Origin: Flavihumibacter sp. UBA7668
GTDB lineage: Bacteria > Bacteroidota > Bacteroidia > Chitinophagales > Chitinophagaceae
NCBI RefSeq assembly: GCF_002483205.1
Contig: NZ_DLHM01000004.1
Span: forward strand, 528,962-592,961
Length of the DNA stretch: 64,000 nt
Direction of reading: 5' to 3'
Part shown: positions 54,901 to 63,916 of the stretch, piece by piece
How positions within the stretch are numbered: the first letter of the stretch is position 1
Layout of the letters: each line of letters begins with the position of its first letter
Program-made: the position numbers and the translations under genes
The notes under the pieces: model-generated
Databases searched by the model: none
The model's input: the letters and a program-made list of their open reading frames with translations, nothing else
What the model was told of the DNA's origin: nothing

Positions 54901-55729
54901 CTTCATCCATGTACATTTCAACAGAATTTACATTGGGAGCCGGGTTGTGGTTATTTCCGAAAGCCCATTTGTAAAGTCCCATTTGCATATAGGGTTCTTT
55001 ACTGTGGCGGCCATCTTCTTTCCAGTTTGGTCCGATGTATTCGGCTACCAGTTTACCCGCTTTATAGAGGCGTACAAAACCGGAAGAAGAAGAGGTGAAA
55101 TCACGATTCATCACCCAGTCTTCCCATTGGCCTTTGATAACCGGGCCTACATCGGTTTTGGTTATGGTTGTGGCACCAGATGAAGAAAGTTTTGTGATAA
55201 TGAATACATATCTCCCATTTTCCATGGCAAGATAGGTAGGCGTGGGCCAGTCGTCCTCAACAGGTTTGGTATTAAACAGGATCGAAGTGATCGTGTTCTG
55301 ATCCATATTGGAGGGAGGAATAAGGGTGGATGCGGCCATCCAGCGAAGTCCGAGTGGCTGGCGGTAAAAGGAGGTGTTGTCTCCTACTGTCCCAAGCGGA
55401 GAACCTGCCGGAAGAAAGTTCCAGGCCAATTCTGCTTTCATGTACTGCCACCCGTCGTTGGTGGAATTGCTTAACGTGTGTTTGTAGCTGAAGGAGCCTT
55501 TGCGTGCATAGGCGTTAGACCGGCCAATTGAACTGTTTGTGCTGCTTCCCTGTCTGCTGGTCCAGCCCGCGGAAACGTTTCCGTTGGTCCCAACCATTAC
55601 AGGTTTATTCGTTGCTTCACAATCATCGTAAAAGATGATGCCGGATTGTGCTTTGGTGAATAAGCTCGACAGGAGCAGACACACCGACGCACAGGTTTTC
55701 ACTACATGAGTGCGGGTACTGGATTTCAT
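51992..55729 (-). CDS. secreted lyase-like protein with nine PKD repeats and type IX sorting domain
   Basis: A 1245-residue secreted protein (signal peptide ending FTKAQ). Residues about 30-295 form a concanavalin-like domain (GIIFYDDCEATNKPVM, KGSFSYKHTLSN, GQWEDWVMNRDF, VNSVEMYMDEVRFG) like heparin-lyase-I/alginate-lyase-type polysaccharide lyases. Nine PKD repeats of about 96 residues follow (about 300-1155), each with the core ITLPTNS, GTIASYRWxQxSGP, GTYTFRLTVTDNDGA. Repeats 1-6 are very alike; 7-9 diverge. The last about 80 residues are a type IX sorting domain (MKLYPNPVASNGLVTL, GTYVIRVQFEG). A role cutting an extracellular acidic polysaccharide is inferred, and the lyase family is uncertain. 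It is divergent from the exopolysaccharide cluster at 56131. Confidence 0.8.
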   Translation of the reverse strand: MKSSTRTHVVKTCASVCLLLSSLFTKAQSGIIFYDDCEATNKPVMVGTNGNVSAGWTSRQGSSTNSSIGRSNAYARKGSFSYKHTLSNSTNDGWQYMKAELAWNFLPAGSPLGTVGDNTSFYRQPLGLRWMAASTLIPPSNMDQNTITSILFNTKPVEDDWPTPTYLAMENGRYVFIITKLSSSGATTITKTDVGPVIKGQWEDWVMNRDFTSSSSGFVRLYKAGKLVAEYIGPNWKEDGRHSKEPYMQMGLYKWAFGNNHNPAPNVNSVEMYMDEVRFGNQNAKLEDFLLDGTTAPPPTNQLPTVNLGNNRTITLPTNSISITGTAADADGSISSFRWSQVSGPNTATIANGTTATAGFSNLVQGTYSFRLTVTDNAGGSASATVSVTVNPEVVQNTPPVANAGNAITISLPTNTATLSGSGTDEDGTIASFRWRQISGPNTATINNAALAGTLISGLLQGSYSFRLTVTDNDGATHSDDVTVTVNPAPVDNAAPVSNAGSNRNITLPTNSTNISGSGTDADGTIASYRWRQMSGPNTATIANAAAAGTSVSGLIQGTYTFRLTVTDNDGATHSDDMNVTVNPAPNQAPTVSAGRNRTISLPTSSTSLSGSAIDADGTIASYSWIQINGPSTATIANATTATATVSGLVAGVYTFRLRATDNDGATASDDVTVTVYAEAVANEAPVAGAGSNRTITLPTNSAALNGTGTDSDGTIASYRWTQVSGPSTALINPVTAASTTVSGLVAGTYVFRLTVTDNDGASDADETTVVVNPAPIPNAAPSANAGSNRSITLPTNSTTLSGSGTDSDGTIASYRWSQVAGPNTATIAAASSAGTGISSLIEGTYTFRLIVTDNDGARDADDVIVTVNPAPVVAVKKAPVSNAGGKKTVNSKSTSLDGSSSYDTDGSIVAYSWKQNSGPNIATISSTKSASTTVSNLVTGTYYFQLDVTDNDGLKSASTLTLEVLPPPVAPVARAGNNITISLPTNRTELNGAGSTDADGSIRSYRWTQVSGPASSGILTPTSSKTAVTNLVLGTYQYQLEVTDNAGLKGTTTVSVRVLANRAPVIVTNDSVEVILPSDTASLNASESYDPDGTIRLFQWKLVNGPSNAVLNNQNTSIVNLSGLVTGIYTFEILVRDNGSITVRKEVTVTVRGTSGKERLSMKLYPNPVASNGLVTLRLDDNSTGKGTIRFYSISGVLVMQDEVNKNTTHFTKTYNLANFAAGTYVIRVQFEGMPPSVRKFQKQ
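52260..54840. repeat. tandem array of nine PKD-encoding units, about 288 bp each
   Basis: The gene at 51992-55729 holds nine in-frame repeats. Adjacent units near 54005-54045 and 54293-54333 share more than 35 consecutive aligned bases with only two differences, spaced exactly 288 bp. This implies recent duplication or gene conversion between units. Confidence 0.85.
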
Positions 55730-56130
55730 GATATTGGATTTTCTGAACTGTTAATGTTTTTACCAAATTCTGTGCCAGAAATACCGGTAAAAAATATTCA
55801 CAGTTGAAACAATAAAACGTGTAGAGTATTCCACAAATTGTTCGAAATACATCTAAGGGCACGCAATTTTTCACGTAGGTCTACGTTAATGGTAAACCCT
55901 TAGCATCGAATGAAAACTTTTAAACAGCTGATAGCCAGTTGTTTATTTTAATCCAGTGCCACCCTAGAGAACGACCAGATTTGGTAATCGGTAAATCATA
56001 CCAAACATTTGTATAAAGTCAGGTGATGTATTACTTTTACGCATCTTTAGCATGCGTACAATTCCTATGGGAATTACTATGTCTGTTACAGATGTTAAAG
56101 TTGTGTTTACCATTAAACCCCTGTTACCTC
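55730..56130. other. intergenic region between the divergent lyase gene and the exopolysaccharide cluster
   Basis: About 400 bases. An in-frame ATG at 56023 would extend the exporter gene by 36 residues, but that stretch is Cys/Leu-rich and precedes the true signal peptide, so it is left as leader. No consensus promoter was found in either direction. Confidence 0.45.
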
Positions 56131-56937
56131 ATGAATCGTTTCGTGTTACCTGTGTGCGCCAATTATGGCCGGTTCTTACTGCTGCTGGCTCTAAGCGTAT
56201 TTTTTGTAGGATGCGCCAGCGTTGAAAAATCGCGGTATTTTAATGATTCTTATCCCGCCCAGTACCCGCTTGTGGATGCCAACCTGGATCCGATCATCCA
56301 AAAAGCGGATATACTTGGAATCAATATCAGTTCTTTAAATCCGGATGCAAATCTTCCATTCAATTTAACCAATACGACTCCTGCCGGATATTTTGGAAAT
56401 ACCAACAATACACAGGCACCGGTAGGTTACCTGGTGGATCCGGAAGGCGTTATCACTTTTCCGATGCTTGGTCGTTTACAGGCTGCAGGCTTAACCAAAC
56501 AACAGTTTACAGATTCTCTCACACTTGCGCTTGCAAGCAGGAAATTATTGGTGGATCCAATTGTAAATGTTCGAATCCTGAATTTCCGGGTAACTGTATT
56601 GGGAGAAGTAGGGAAACCGTCTGTGGTTTCTGTTGCCAATGAGCGGATCAGTATGCTGGAAGCCATTGGAATGGCCGGTGATTTATTACTTACTGCAAAA
56701 CGTGATAATATTTTACTGATTCGGGAAGAAGGGAATAAAAAAATCACCCGCCGGATTAATCTGAATGATGAATCCTTATTCCGATCGCCCTATTATTTTC
56801 TGAAGAACAACGATATTATATATGTGGAGGCGAATAAAGCCAGAGTGCAAAGTACCAGCCGATTTACTCAATTGCTGCCGGCACTGTTAAGTGGTTTTGC
56901 ATTACTTGCTATTATAGTTGACCGGGTTTTCCGGTAA
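56131..56937 (+). CDS. Wza-type polysaccharide export lipoprotein
   Basis: Outer-membrane or periplasmic export channel for an extracellular polysaccharide. It has 268 residues. The start at ATG 56131 gives a signal peptide with lipobox FVGC. The poly-export domain follows (IIQKADILGINISSLNPDA, VGYLVDPEGVITFPMLGRLQ), then one SLBB domain (FRVTVLGEVGKPSVVSVANE, LEAIGMAGDLLLTAKRDNI). The C-terminus has a hydrophobic helix (LLPALLSGFALLAIIVDRVF), as in the short Bacteroidota versions. First gene of the exopolysaccharide cluster; the co-polymerase begins 30 bases downstream. Confidence 0.93.
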   Translation: MNRFVLPVCANYGRFLLLLALSVFFVGCASVEKSRYFNDSYPAQYPLVDANLDPIIQKADILGINISSLNPDANLPFNLTNTTPAGYFGNTNNTQAPVGYLVDPEGVITFPMLGRLQAAGLTKQQFTDSLTLALASRKLLVDPIVNVRILNFRVTVLGEVGKPSVVSVANERISMLEAIGMAGDLLLTAKRDNILLIREEGNKKITRRINLNDESLFRSPYYFLKNNDIIYVEANKARVQSTSRFTQLLPALLSGFALLAIIVDRVFR

Positions 56938-56967
56938 TACTTTTTGATAACTCTGAAATCGAACGAT

Positions 56968-59271
56968 ATGCCTCCAACACAAAACAAGACTTTCCGGGCG
57001 AAAGAGGATGATCTTTTTAAACAATTGCTGCAGAAATACATGCCTTTCTGGCCACTGTATTTATTACTGATAATTTTATTCCTGGCAATAGCCTATGCTT
57101 ATGGCAAATTCACCATTCCGGTTTATGAAGCCTATTCATCCGTAGTAATCAAGGATGAATCCAAAGGTTTGAATGAATCAGATATGCTGCAGGATCTCAA
57201 CCTCTTCCGCGGTAAAAAACTGGTTGAGAATGAAATTGAAATTTTAAAATCCCATTCCTTTATTTCGGATGTGGTAAATAATCTGGGACTCTATGCGGAT
57301 GTTATGGAAGAGACCAAGTTCAGACAGATGCCGGCCTATCTGACAACTCCTATAAAGGTTCGGTTTAAAGATCCCACAAGAATTAAAAAAGCAGAAAAAA
57401 TTCCTTTTGTTTTCAACCGTGATGACAGATCCGTTACCATTGGTAAAGATAATTTTCCCATTAATCAATGGGTGGCCACAAAATGGGGTGAAATCAGTTT
57501 TGTACCCAATTATAAGTACAATGGTGACACCGTAACCAGATCATTGTATTTCACTATTTATCCTGTTCAGCCGGTGCAGGCATCTCTGATGAATCGGCTG
57601 AAAGTTGTTCCTGCCAGCAAACTTGCAACGGTTATTAATATTTCAATTAAAGACCAGGTGCCTGACCGTGCAGAGGATATTCTCAATGAACTGGTAAAGG
57701 TTTATACAGAGGCTGAAATTGAAGATAAAAACCAGCGGGCTGCCAATACAGTGGCCATGGTGGAAAATCGGATTCGTTCGGTAGCCGGACAATTGGATTC
57801 AGTTGAGAATGAAATTCAACGATATCGTACCAATACCGGAGTTATTGATATCAGTGCCCAGGGAAGGCAGTATCTGGACAATGTTGGACAATATGATCGT
57901 CAGCTGGAACAGATCAAAAACCAAATTGCTGTTTTGGATGAGGTGGAAAAGTTCATCGTACAAAAAGAAGCATCCAGCTCAGGCATTGTTCCATCGGCAG
58001 TAGGGGTAAATGATCCCTCACTGAATCAAATGCTGGATAAATTGAATGATACCCAGCTGGAGTATGAAAAATTAAAAAGAACAACGGGTGAAAACAGTCC
58101 TATTCTGATTAGTCTGCGGGAGGAAATCAATTCCTTAAAACCAGGGATACTTGAAAATGTAAGAAATCAGAAAATCAATCTGAATATTTCCCGAAATAGT
58201 TTTGCGAGTACGGGTAGCCGTTACTCTGCCATGCTGAGTACCATTCCTCAAAAAGAAAAACAATTGATTGAAATCAGCCGTCAGCAGGCTATTAAAAATC
58301 AATTGTATGCATTTCTTTTGGAAAAAAGAGAAGAGGCTGCATTATCCTTTACATCCACCAATAAAGGTGATACGCGGATCATTGATAAAGCTTATTCTTC
58401 GGTAATGCCAGTTAGTCCGAATAAATTTGTGCTATACCTGGCTGCTTTGATTTTTGCGTTGGGTGCAGGTATTGTATGGGTTAGTCTGAAAGAGGGACTG
58501 AATAAAAAAATATTATTCCGTTCGGAACTGGAGAAGTTGTCTTCCATCCCTGTATTGGGTGAAATTTCCTATGATTCCTCCAGGGATCCTTATCTGGTTA
58601 GGAATGATGCGGCTTCGCCCATATCAGGGCAGTTGAAAAGCCTGCGTAATCAATTGTTTTTTGGGGCCAATAATAACCAGTACAAAAAAGTAATTATAAC
58701 CTCCGCCAACAGGGGAGAGGGGAAAGCATACCTGTCATCCAACCTGGCAGTCAGTCTGGCTATGACCAATGCCCGGGTAGTTTTAATTGATCTGGATTTT
58801 TATACGCATGAAATCAGTACACTGTATAATCTGGAAAATGCCAAAGGCATTGTTGATTATTTCAGTGAAGCCGTTCCATTACAAGCATTGTTGCATGCTG
58901 ATAAAGTTACAAAGGGATTAACGATCCTTCCTGTAGGGGCATCCAATGAAGGCAATGCAGAATGGCTGGTAAGCGATAAGCTCGAAAATCTGATCAATGA
59001 ATTGTCGGCTTCTTATGATTATATCGTGATAGTTGGCCCTGCATTCAGTGATGATGTAAATATTCAGGCCATTTCACATATTGCAGACGCAAGTTTATTC
59101 GTTATCAGACAAGGAGTTACATCCAAAGCGAACCTGACAATGCTCTTGTATAACGGGCATATGGAAGCGCTGAAGAACCCCGCTTATGTATTCAATGCCG
59201 TAAAAGGCCGGGGATGGGGAGTAAAAATGTTTGGGAACGGATTCGGGTACGGTAATAATCCTGGTGCATAA
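56968..59271 (+). CDS. Wzc-type polysaccharide co-polymerase with degenerate BY-kinase domain
   Basis: Inner-membrane chain-length regulator of 767 residues. The N-terminal Wzz domain runs from the first membrane helix (FWPLYLLLIILFLAIAYAYG) through a long periplasmic coiled coil to the second helix near residue 490 (FVLYLAALIFALGAGIVWVS). The C-terminal domain has the tyrosine-kinase fold, but its ATP motifs are altered. Walker A reads GEGKAY with A587 after K586 where Ser/Thr is expected. Walker A' is LIDLDF (D608, D610). Walker B, usually IIIDTPP, reads VIVGPAF with V689 replacing the Asp. The C-terminal tail (FGNGFGYGNNPGA) lacks the usual tyrosine cluster. It probably controls polymer length without kinase activity. 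ATG 56968 is chosen; an upstream TTG is unlikely. Confidence 0.88.
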   Translation: MPPTQNKTFRAKEDDLFKQLLQKYMPFWPLYLLLIILFLAIAYAYGKFTIPVYEAYSSVVIKDESKGLNESDMLQDLNLFRGKKLVENEIEILKSHSFISDVVNNLGLYADVMEETKFRQMPAYLTTPIKVRFKDPTRIKKAEKIPFVFNRDDRSVTIGKDNFPINQWVATKWGEISFVPNYKYNGDTVTRSLYFTIYPVQPVQASLMNRLKVVPASKLATVINISIKDQVPDRAEDILNELVKVYTEAEIEDKNQRAANTVAMVENRIRSVAGQLDSVENEIQRYRTNTGVIDISAQGRQYLDNVGQYDRQLEQIKNQIAVLDEVEKFIVQKEASSSGIVPSAVGVNDPSLNQMLDKLNDTQLEYEKLKRTTGENSPILISLREEINSLKPGILENVRNQKINLNISRNSFASTGSRYSAMLSTIPQKEKQLIEISRQQAIKNQLYAFLLEKREEAALSFTSTNKGDTRIIDKAYSSVMPVSPNKFVLYLAALIFALGAGIVWVSLKEGLNKKILFRSELEKLSSIPVLGEISYDSSRDPYLVRNDAASPISGQLKSLRNQLFFGANNNQYKKVIITSANRGEGKAYLSSNLAVSLAMTNARVVLIDLDFYTHEISTLYNLENAKGIVDYFSEAVPLQALLHADKVTKGLTILPVGASNEGNAEWLVSDKLENLINELSASYDYIVIVGPAFSDDVNIQAISHIADASLFVIRQGVTSKANLTMLLYNGHMEALKNPAYVFNAVKGRGWGVKMFGNGFGYGNNPGA

Positions 59272-59388
59272 CCGGTTTCGTACAGCTTTTCTTTCCAGCA
59301 TTTCATAGGTTTTGATTAGATCGATCGTACCTGGTTGCGCCTGTAGGTGTGACTGAGGAGGCGAAGCTTTGGCCGGTAACCACCAATT

Positions 59389-60756
59389 ATGCGAGCAAAA
59401 ATCTTAAGCACCAAACTTTTTTCCAATATACTTCAGTCGGATAATGCCCGCACCAAACTGGCTATCCGGAATATTATTGGGTCGCTTTTCGTAAAAGGTG
59501 GCAGTGTCTTTATCAGTCTGTTACTGGTTCCTCTGACCATTAAATACGTCAATGCAACCCAATATGGGATCTGGCTGGCATTAAGTTCTATTATCGCCTG
59601 GTTTAGTTTTTTTGATATAGGTCTGGGAAATGGGTTGAAAAATAAGCTGGCGGAAGCACTGGCAAAGGATGATAAGGATCTCGCTAAAACACTGGTAAGT
59701 ACAACCTATGCCATACTGTGTTTATTGGTGCTGGCTTTTGTAGTTATATTTCTGGTTGTTCATCATTTTATTAATTGGAGTGCTGTTCTTAGTCTTCCGG
59801 CCGAAATGGAACCCGAATTGAGGAGCCTGATTTCACTGGTATTTATTCTCTTTTGCCTTCAGTTTATATTGCAGACAATCGTAGTTATTCTGACGGCGCA
59901 CCAACAGGTTTCTATAGCATCTTTCCTGAGTTTTATGGGAAACCTGCTTTCCCTTGCCATTATCTTTATTCTGACGAAAACAACAGAAGGAAATCTGCTC
60001 TATCTCGGACTGGCATTCAGTGCAACACCATTGGTTGTTTATTTCTTTTCCAGTCTGTTTTATTTTAAAACAAAATACAGGTTGATTGCACCTTCCTTTA
60101 AGAGTATAAATTTTTCTTATTCCAGAATCCTGATGGGATTGGGGGTGAAATTTTTTGTAATCCAGATTGCTGCAATTATACTTTATCAGACTACCAATAT
60201 CTTATTGCTTAAGTTATATGATGCGGATGAAGTGACTTCTTACAATATCAATTATAAATATTTCGGCATAATAACCATGGTTTTTTCGATTGTAATGTCT
60301 CCATTCTGGGTGGCGTTTTCGGATGCCTATCATAAAAACGATATTCCCTGGATAAAACAAACGATCAATAAACTGCTGAAAATATGGGCTTTGATTTCTG
60401 CAGGCGGATTACTGATGTTATTGGTAAGTATACCAGTGATAAAATTTTGGGTGGGGGATTCCGTGAGGTATTCTTTGCATGCCGGATTTGCCATGTGGTT
60501 GTATTTTATCAGCAGTTCATTTGGTTCCATTTTTGTGTTTTTTATAAATGGAACGGGAAAGGTGTTTCTTCAATTTCTGACCAGTATAATTGCTCCAATA
60601 CTTTTTATTCCGCTGGCAATTTTTCTGGGCAGGTACTTTGGACAAGCCGGGCTCATTTACTCATCCATTTTATGTAATGTTTATGGAATATTTATTGCGC
60701 CCCTGCAATACAGAAAAATCATTCAGCAATCTGCAACAGGTATCTGGAATAAATAA
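59389..60756 (+). CDS. Wzx-type oligosaccharide flippase
   Basis: A polytopic inner-membrane protein of 455 residues with about 12-14 hydrophobic helices, of the MOP/Wzx polysaccharide transporter family. Motifs include GSLFVKGGSVFISLLLVPLT and ATQYGIWLALSSIIAWFSFFDIGLGNGLKNKLAEA, the typical N-terminus of O-antigen flippases (quoted in two parts here). It should flip lipid-linked repeat units to the periplasm for polymerisation. It starts 117 bases after the co-polymerase, in the same orientation. Confidence 0.9.
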   Translation: MRAKILSTKLFSNILQSDNARTKLAIRNIIGSLFVKGGSVFISLLLVPLTIKYVNATQYGIWLALSSIIAWFSFFDIGLGNGLKNKLAEALAKDDKDLAKTLVSTTYAILCLLVLAFVVIFLVVHHFINWSAVLSLPAEMEPELRSLISLVFILFCLQFILQTIVVILTAHQQVSIASFLSFMGNLLSLAIIFILTKTTEGNLLYLGLAFSATPLVVYFFSSLFYFKTKYRLIAPSFKSINFSYSRILMGLGVKFFVIQIAAIILYQTTNILLLKLYDADEVTSYNINYKYFGIITMVFSIVMSPFWVAFSDAYHKNDIPWIKQTINKLLKIWALISAGGLLMLLVSIPVIKFWVGDSVRYSLHAGFAMWLYFISSSFGSIFVFFINGTGKVFLQFLTSIIAPILFIPLAIFLGRYFGQAGLIYSSILCNVYGIFIAPLQYRKIIQQSATGIWNK

Positions 60757-60765
60757 TACGACCCA

Positions 60766-62055
60766 ATGAAAGTTCTCTGGTTTTCAAATACTCCCTCCAA
60801 TGCTGCAGCTGAACTAGGTGCATTAAGTAAAGGGGGAGGATGGATTTCATCCCTGGAAACACTGGTTACAGAAGCAACTTCCATTGAATTGGGAGTGGCC
60901 TTTTTTTATCCTCTGGAGGAGGACAAAAAAATTGTAAAAGGGTCAACAACCTATTTCGCCATTGCATTGGAAGAGAAAAATGCGTTGACCCGTATTAAGG
61001 ATCGATTCTTTCTCAATCTTCCTACCGATACAAAAATTTTCAAATTATTAAAAATAATTGACCAGTTTAAACCGGATCTGATCCATGTATTTGGTTCTGA
61101 AGAAGTGTTCGGAATGGTGGCAAAATATGTAAATACGCCGGTTGTATTGCATATCCAGGGAATCCTTACGCCTTATCTCGATAATTGGTTTCCACGGGGT
61201 GTTTCCAACAGCTCTATTTTATTCAGAACTCCTTTGAAAGATAGCATCAGAGGAACTGGATTATATTTTGATTACCGAACCATTTCAAAAATGGCTCGCC
61301 GTGAACGGCAGATATTTTCATACTGCAAATATTATATGGGTCGCACTTTTTGGGATGAATCGGTAAGCAAATTGCTTTCACCAGGCTCATTCTATTATCA
61401 CTGTGAGGAGGTAATCCGGCCAATCTTTATGGAAAAAAAATGGAAGCAGCCAGAAACTGCTCATCCATTTGTTATTAGTACAACCATTAATCCGAATATT
61501 TATAAAGGGCTTGATATTATTCTGAAAACAGTAAGGTTGATAAAAGAGCAAACTGATCTGGAATTTGTCTGGAATATATATGGGATTGATAAAGGGCATC
61601 AATTGGTTCGCTTATTCGAAAATTTGCTAAAAGACAGCTTTACAAGCTATCCGGTTGTTTTTCATGGCCCGGTAAATGCCGATCAATTGGTGGATCGGCT
61701 AACAAAAAGCCATGTTTTTGTGCATCCGTCACATATTGACAACAGTCCAAATAGCGTGTGTGAAGCCATGTTGCTCGGCATGCCGGTTATTGCTGCCAAT
61801 ACAGGAGGTGTGAGTTCCCTAATGAAGAATGGAAGTGAAGGTGTTTTGTATCCTGATAATGATCAATACCTGCTTGCCAGAAATATTCTTGATATTGCCT
61901 TGTTTCCTGAGAAGGCTGTGGAAATGGGCGTGAAAGCAAGAAAGCGGGCAGTATCCAGGCATGAACCCGGGAAAATTGTGGAGCAACTGGAATCTATTTA
62001 TACTACAATTTTGGAACAAAGTCGTTCTAAAACAATTCAACATCAGGTAAGTTAG
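60766..62055 (+). CDS. GT4 family glycosyltransferase
   Basis: A 429-residue GT-B glycosyltransferase. The N-terminal Rossmann domain begins MKVLWFSNTPSN with a Gly-rich GALSKGGGWISSL loop. The C-terminal nucleotide-sugar site has the GT4 layout: VHPSHIDNSPNSVCEAMLLGMPVIAANTGG with the EAMLLGxPVIA signature (E near 335; quoted as pieces) and GVLYPDND. It should add a sugar to the lipid-linked repeat unit at the cytoplasmic face. It begins nine bases after wzx and its stop overlaps the next start by one base (TAGTG). Sugar specificity unknown. Confidence 0.9.
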   Translation: MKVLWFSNTPSNAAAELGALSKGGGWISSLETLVTEATSIELGVAFFYPLEEDKKIVKGSTTYFAIALEEKNALTRIKDRFFLNLPTDTKIFKLLKIIDQFKPDLIHVFGSEEVFGMVAKYVNTPVVLHIQGILTPYLDNWFPRGVSNSSILFRTPLKDSIRGTGLYFDYRTISKMARRERQIFSYCKYYMGRTFWDESVSKLLSPGSFYYHCEEVIRPIFMEKKWKQPETAHPFVISTTINPNIYKGLDIILKTVRLIKEQTDLEFVWNIYGIDKGHQLVRLFENLLKDSFTSYPVVFHGPVNADQLVDRLTKSHVFVHPSHIDNSPNSVCEAMLLGMPVIAANTGGVSSLMKNGSEGVLYPDNDQYLLARNILDIALFPEKAVEMGVKARKRAVSRHEPGKIVEQLESIYTTILEQSRSKTIQHQVS

Positions 62056-63296
62056 TGAAGCAGTTTTTACAAATACTTTTGTTATTGGGACTGATGGCTA
62101 CATCGGGATTTCCATTGTTCATCAATAATATGCCCGTATTCTATGCTTATTTTGGTTATTGTATATTTTGTTTCTTCTACTTCAAAGTGAGTGTCAGGTA
62201 TTTTCTTCCTTTTCTGCTGTTGTTTGGAAGTATTTTATTTTTTCAATTCCTGAATACAGGAATGTATTATTTTCTTACGGTTGCAGCGCAGTTAATGATA
62301 TTACTTACCGCTGTAATAACGGTGGATGTTTTTAAGGAGAAATTCCTGGATGTATTTCTAAAAGTAATGGTATATATATCCATTATCAGTCTGATTTTTT
62401 TCATACCGATTTTCCTGAAGCCATCTGTGGCTGATTTATTGATTGCTTATTTCCCGATTTATGTTCCGCTCGAGCAGGAATCATACGGCATTAACCAGAT
62501 CATTCATAGTTTTATCTTTTTTAATTTTTCTCCTGATTTCACCTTTCGGATTCGAAATATTGGTCCTTTCTGGGAAGCAGGGTTTTATGGAGGGTATCTT
62601 ATGGTAGCCCTTATGTACAATACGATTCGTCAAAAAAGCATCTTTAATAAAATTGGTATTCTGTTTATTATTTGTATTCTGACAACATTTTCAACTACTG
62701 CTTACCTGGCTCTGTTCCTGTTTATCGGTATCTATTATGCAGTTAAAATCGGAAGCCCTATATTAAGAGCGGGTACGATTTTATTATTTATAGCAGGGTT
62801 TGCCTATTCCTATACGGAGCTGGAATTTCTGGGTTCTAAAATTAATGACGAACTGAATCAGGTGGCGTATGATGCACAAATTCAGGGAGGTAATTCCAGG
62901 ATGGCAAGTGCCTATCTGGATATAACAGAGCTGGAGGAAAAAAATATTTATATTTTCATTGGAAGAGGTAATCATCCGGAACATCGGGTGGCTTCCGTGA
63001 ACAAAGCCGTACAACGAAACAATGGCACAACCGATGTTATTGCAGTTTGGGGAATCCCATTTTTCCTGGTATTTGTTTTTTTGCATTACCGATCCGTACG
63101 TTCAATTGCCTCTTATTATGGAGAACAGAAATTTATCGCATTATTATTTGTAACAATTGTACTTATTCTGGGAGTGAGTGAACCCTATTTCAGATTTGGC
63201 TTTTTTTATGCACTGTTGCTACTCTACATCCCTTATGAAAAAGGAATTCCCAAAATAGCAGATTCTGAAGAAAATTTACAACCAGCGGTAGCATGA
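62055..63296 (+). CDS. Wzy-like O-antigen/exopolysaccharide polymerase
   Basis: A polytopic membrane protein of 413 residues with about ten hydrophobic segments and one larger periplasmic loop (around residues 130-180, FRIRNIGPFWEAGFYGGYL). The motif order resembles O-antigen ligase/polymerase (Wzy_C-type) proteins. The start is GTG at 62055, overlapping the stop of the glycosyltransferase by one base; the last codons overlap the next ATG (ATGA). Wzy proteins vary too much in sequence for a firm call, but membrane layout and place between flippase, transferase and acyltransferase support it. Confidence 0.75.
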   Translation: MKQFLQILLLLGLMATSGFPLFINNMPVFYAYFGYCIFCFFYFKVSVRYFLPFLLLFGSILFFQFLNTGMYYFLTVAAQLMILLTAVITVDVFKEKFLDVFLKVMVYISIISLIFFIPIFLKPSVADLLIAYFPIYVPLEQESYGINQIIHSFIFFNFSPDFTFRIRNIGPFWEAGFYGGYLMVALMYNTIRQKSIFNKIGILFIICILTTFSTTAYLALFLFIGIYYAVKIGSPILRAGTILLFIAGFAYSYTELEFLGSKINDELNQVAYDAQIQGGNSRMASAYLDITELEEKNIYIFIGRGNHPEHRVASVNKAVQRNNGTTDVIAVWGIPFFLVFVFLHYRSVRSIASYYGEQKFIALLFVTIVLILGVSEPYFRFGFFYALLLLYIPYEKGIPKIADSEENLQPAVA

Positions 63297-63916
63297 GTTC
63301 TTTAACATCCATCATAAATAAATTAAGAGTCAAGAAACAGGATTATAGTGTTAAGTACTATTCCGGAGTTACCTATTTGTTTGCGCGGATTTATGGAATA
63401 CAACTTGGTAAAAACGCCTTATTCTTTAAGTTTTCTACTTTTTTTATGCATGAGCAGTCCGCTATTATTATTGGGGACAATTGTCAGTTCCGTTCAGGTG
63501 TGGTGACCAATTTATTTGGCCTTAATCATCGTTGCGTGCTTTCCACACATCGTACCGGTGCACAAATTAAAATTGGAAATGGCAGCGGATTGAGTGGAAC
63601 TACAATTGGTTGTGCCACATCTGTTGAATTGGGTGAACAGGTAATGGTTGGTGCAAATTCTGTTATTACTGATTTCGACTGGCATTCCCTGGATCCATAC
63701 CATCGAAATGATGGTGAAATAGTATCAAGACCCGTATATATTGGTGATCGTGTTTGGATTGGTGCCAATTGCCTGGTATTGAAAGGTGTGACGATAGGTG
63801 AGAATACCGTCGTTGGCGCTGGAAGTGTGGTGAGTTCTAGTCTGCCTGCCAATATGATCTGTGCCGGAAATCCTTGTAAACCAATTAAACCGTTGAAGAT
63901 TTTCAATGAAAAGTGA
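63293..63916 (+). CDS. hexapeptide-repeat acyltransferase (LacA/Maa type)
   Basis: A 207-residue left-handed beta-helix acyltransferase. Hexapeptide repeats run through IIIGDNCQFRSGVV, IKIGNGSGLSGTTIG, VELGEQVMVGANSVI, VYIGDRVWIGANCLVLKGV and ENTVVGAGSVV. The conserved DFDWHSLDP contains the catalytic-type His. The C-terminal AGNPCKPIKPL is typical of acetyltransferases. It should acetylate a sugar of the polymer using acetyl-CoA. It overlaps the polymerase by four bases and the next gene by 11, so it is in one operon. Confidence 0.92.
   Translation: MSSLTSIINKLRVKKQDYSVKYYSGVTYLFARIYGIQLGKNALFFKFSTFFMHEQSAIIIGDNCQFRSGVVTNLFGLNHRCVLSTHRTGAQIKIGNGSGLSGTTIGCATSVELGEQVMVGANSVITDFDWHSLDPYHRNDGEIVSRPVYIGDRVWIGANCLVLKGVTIGENTVVGAGSVVSSSLPANMICAGNPCKPIKPLKIFNEK

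Noticed and set aside
56023..56130. N-terminal extension of the Wza-like exporter
   Set aside because: The extra 36 residues are Cys/Leu-rich and precede a normal lipoprotein signal peptide starting at 56131.
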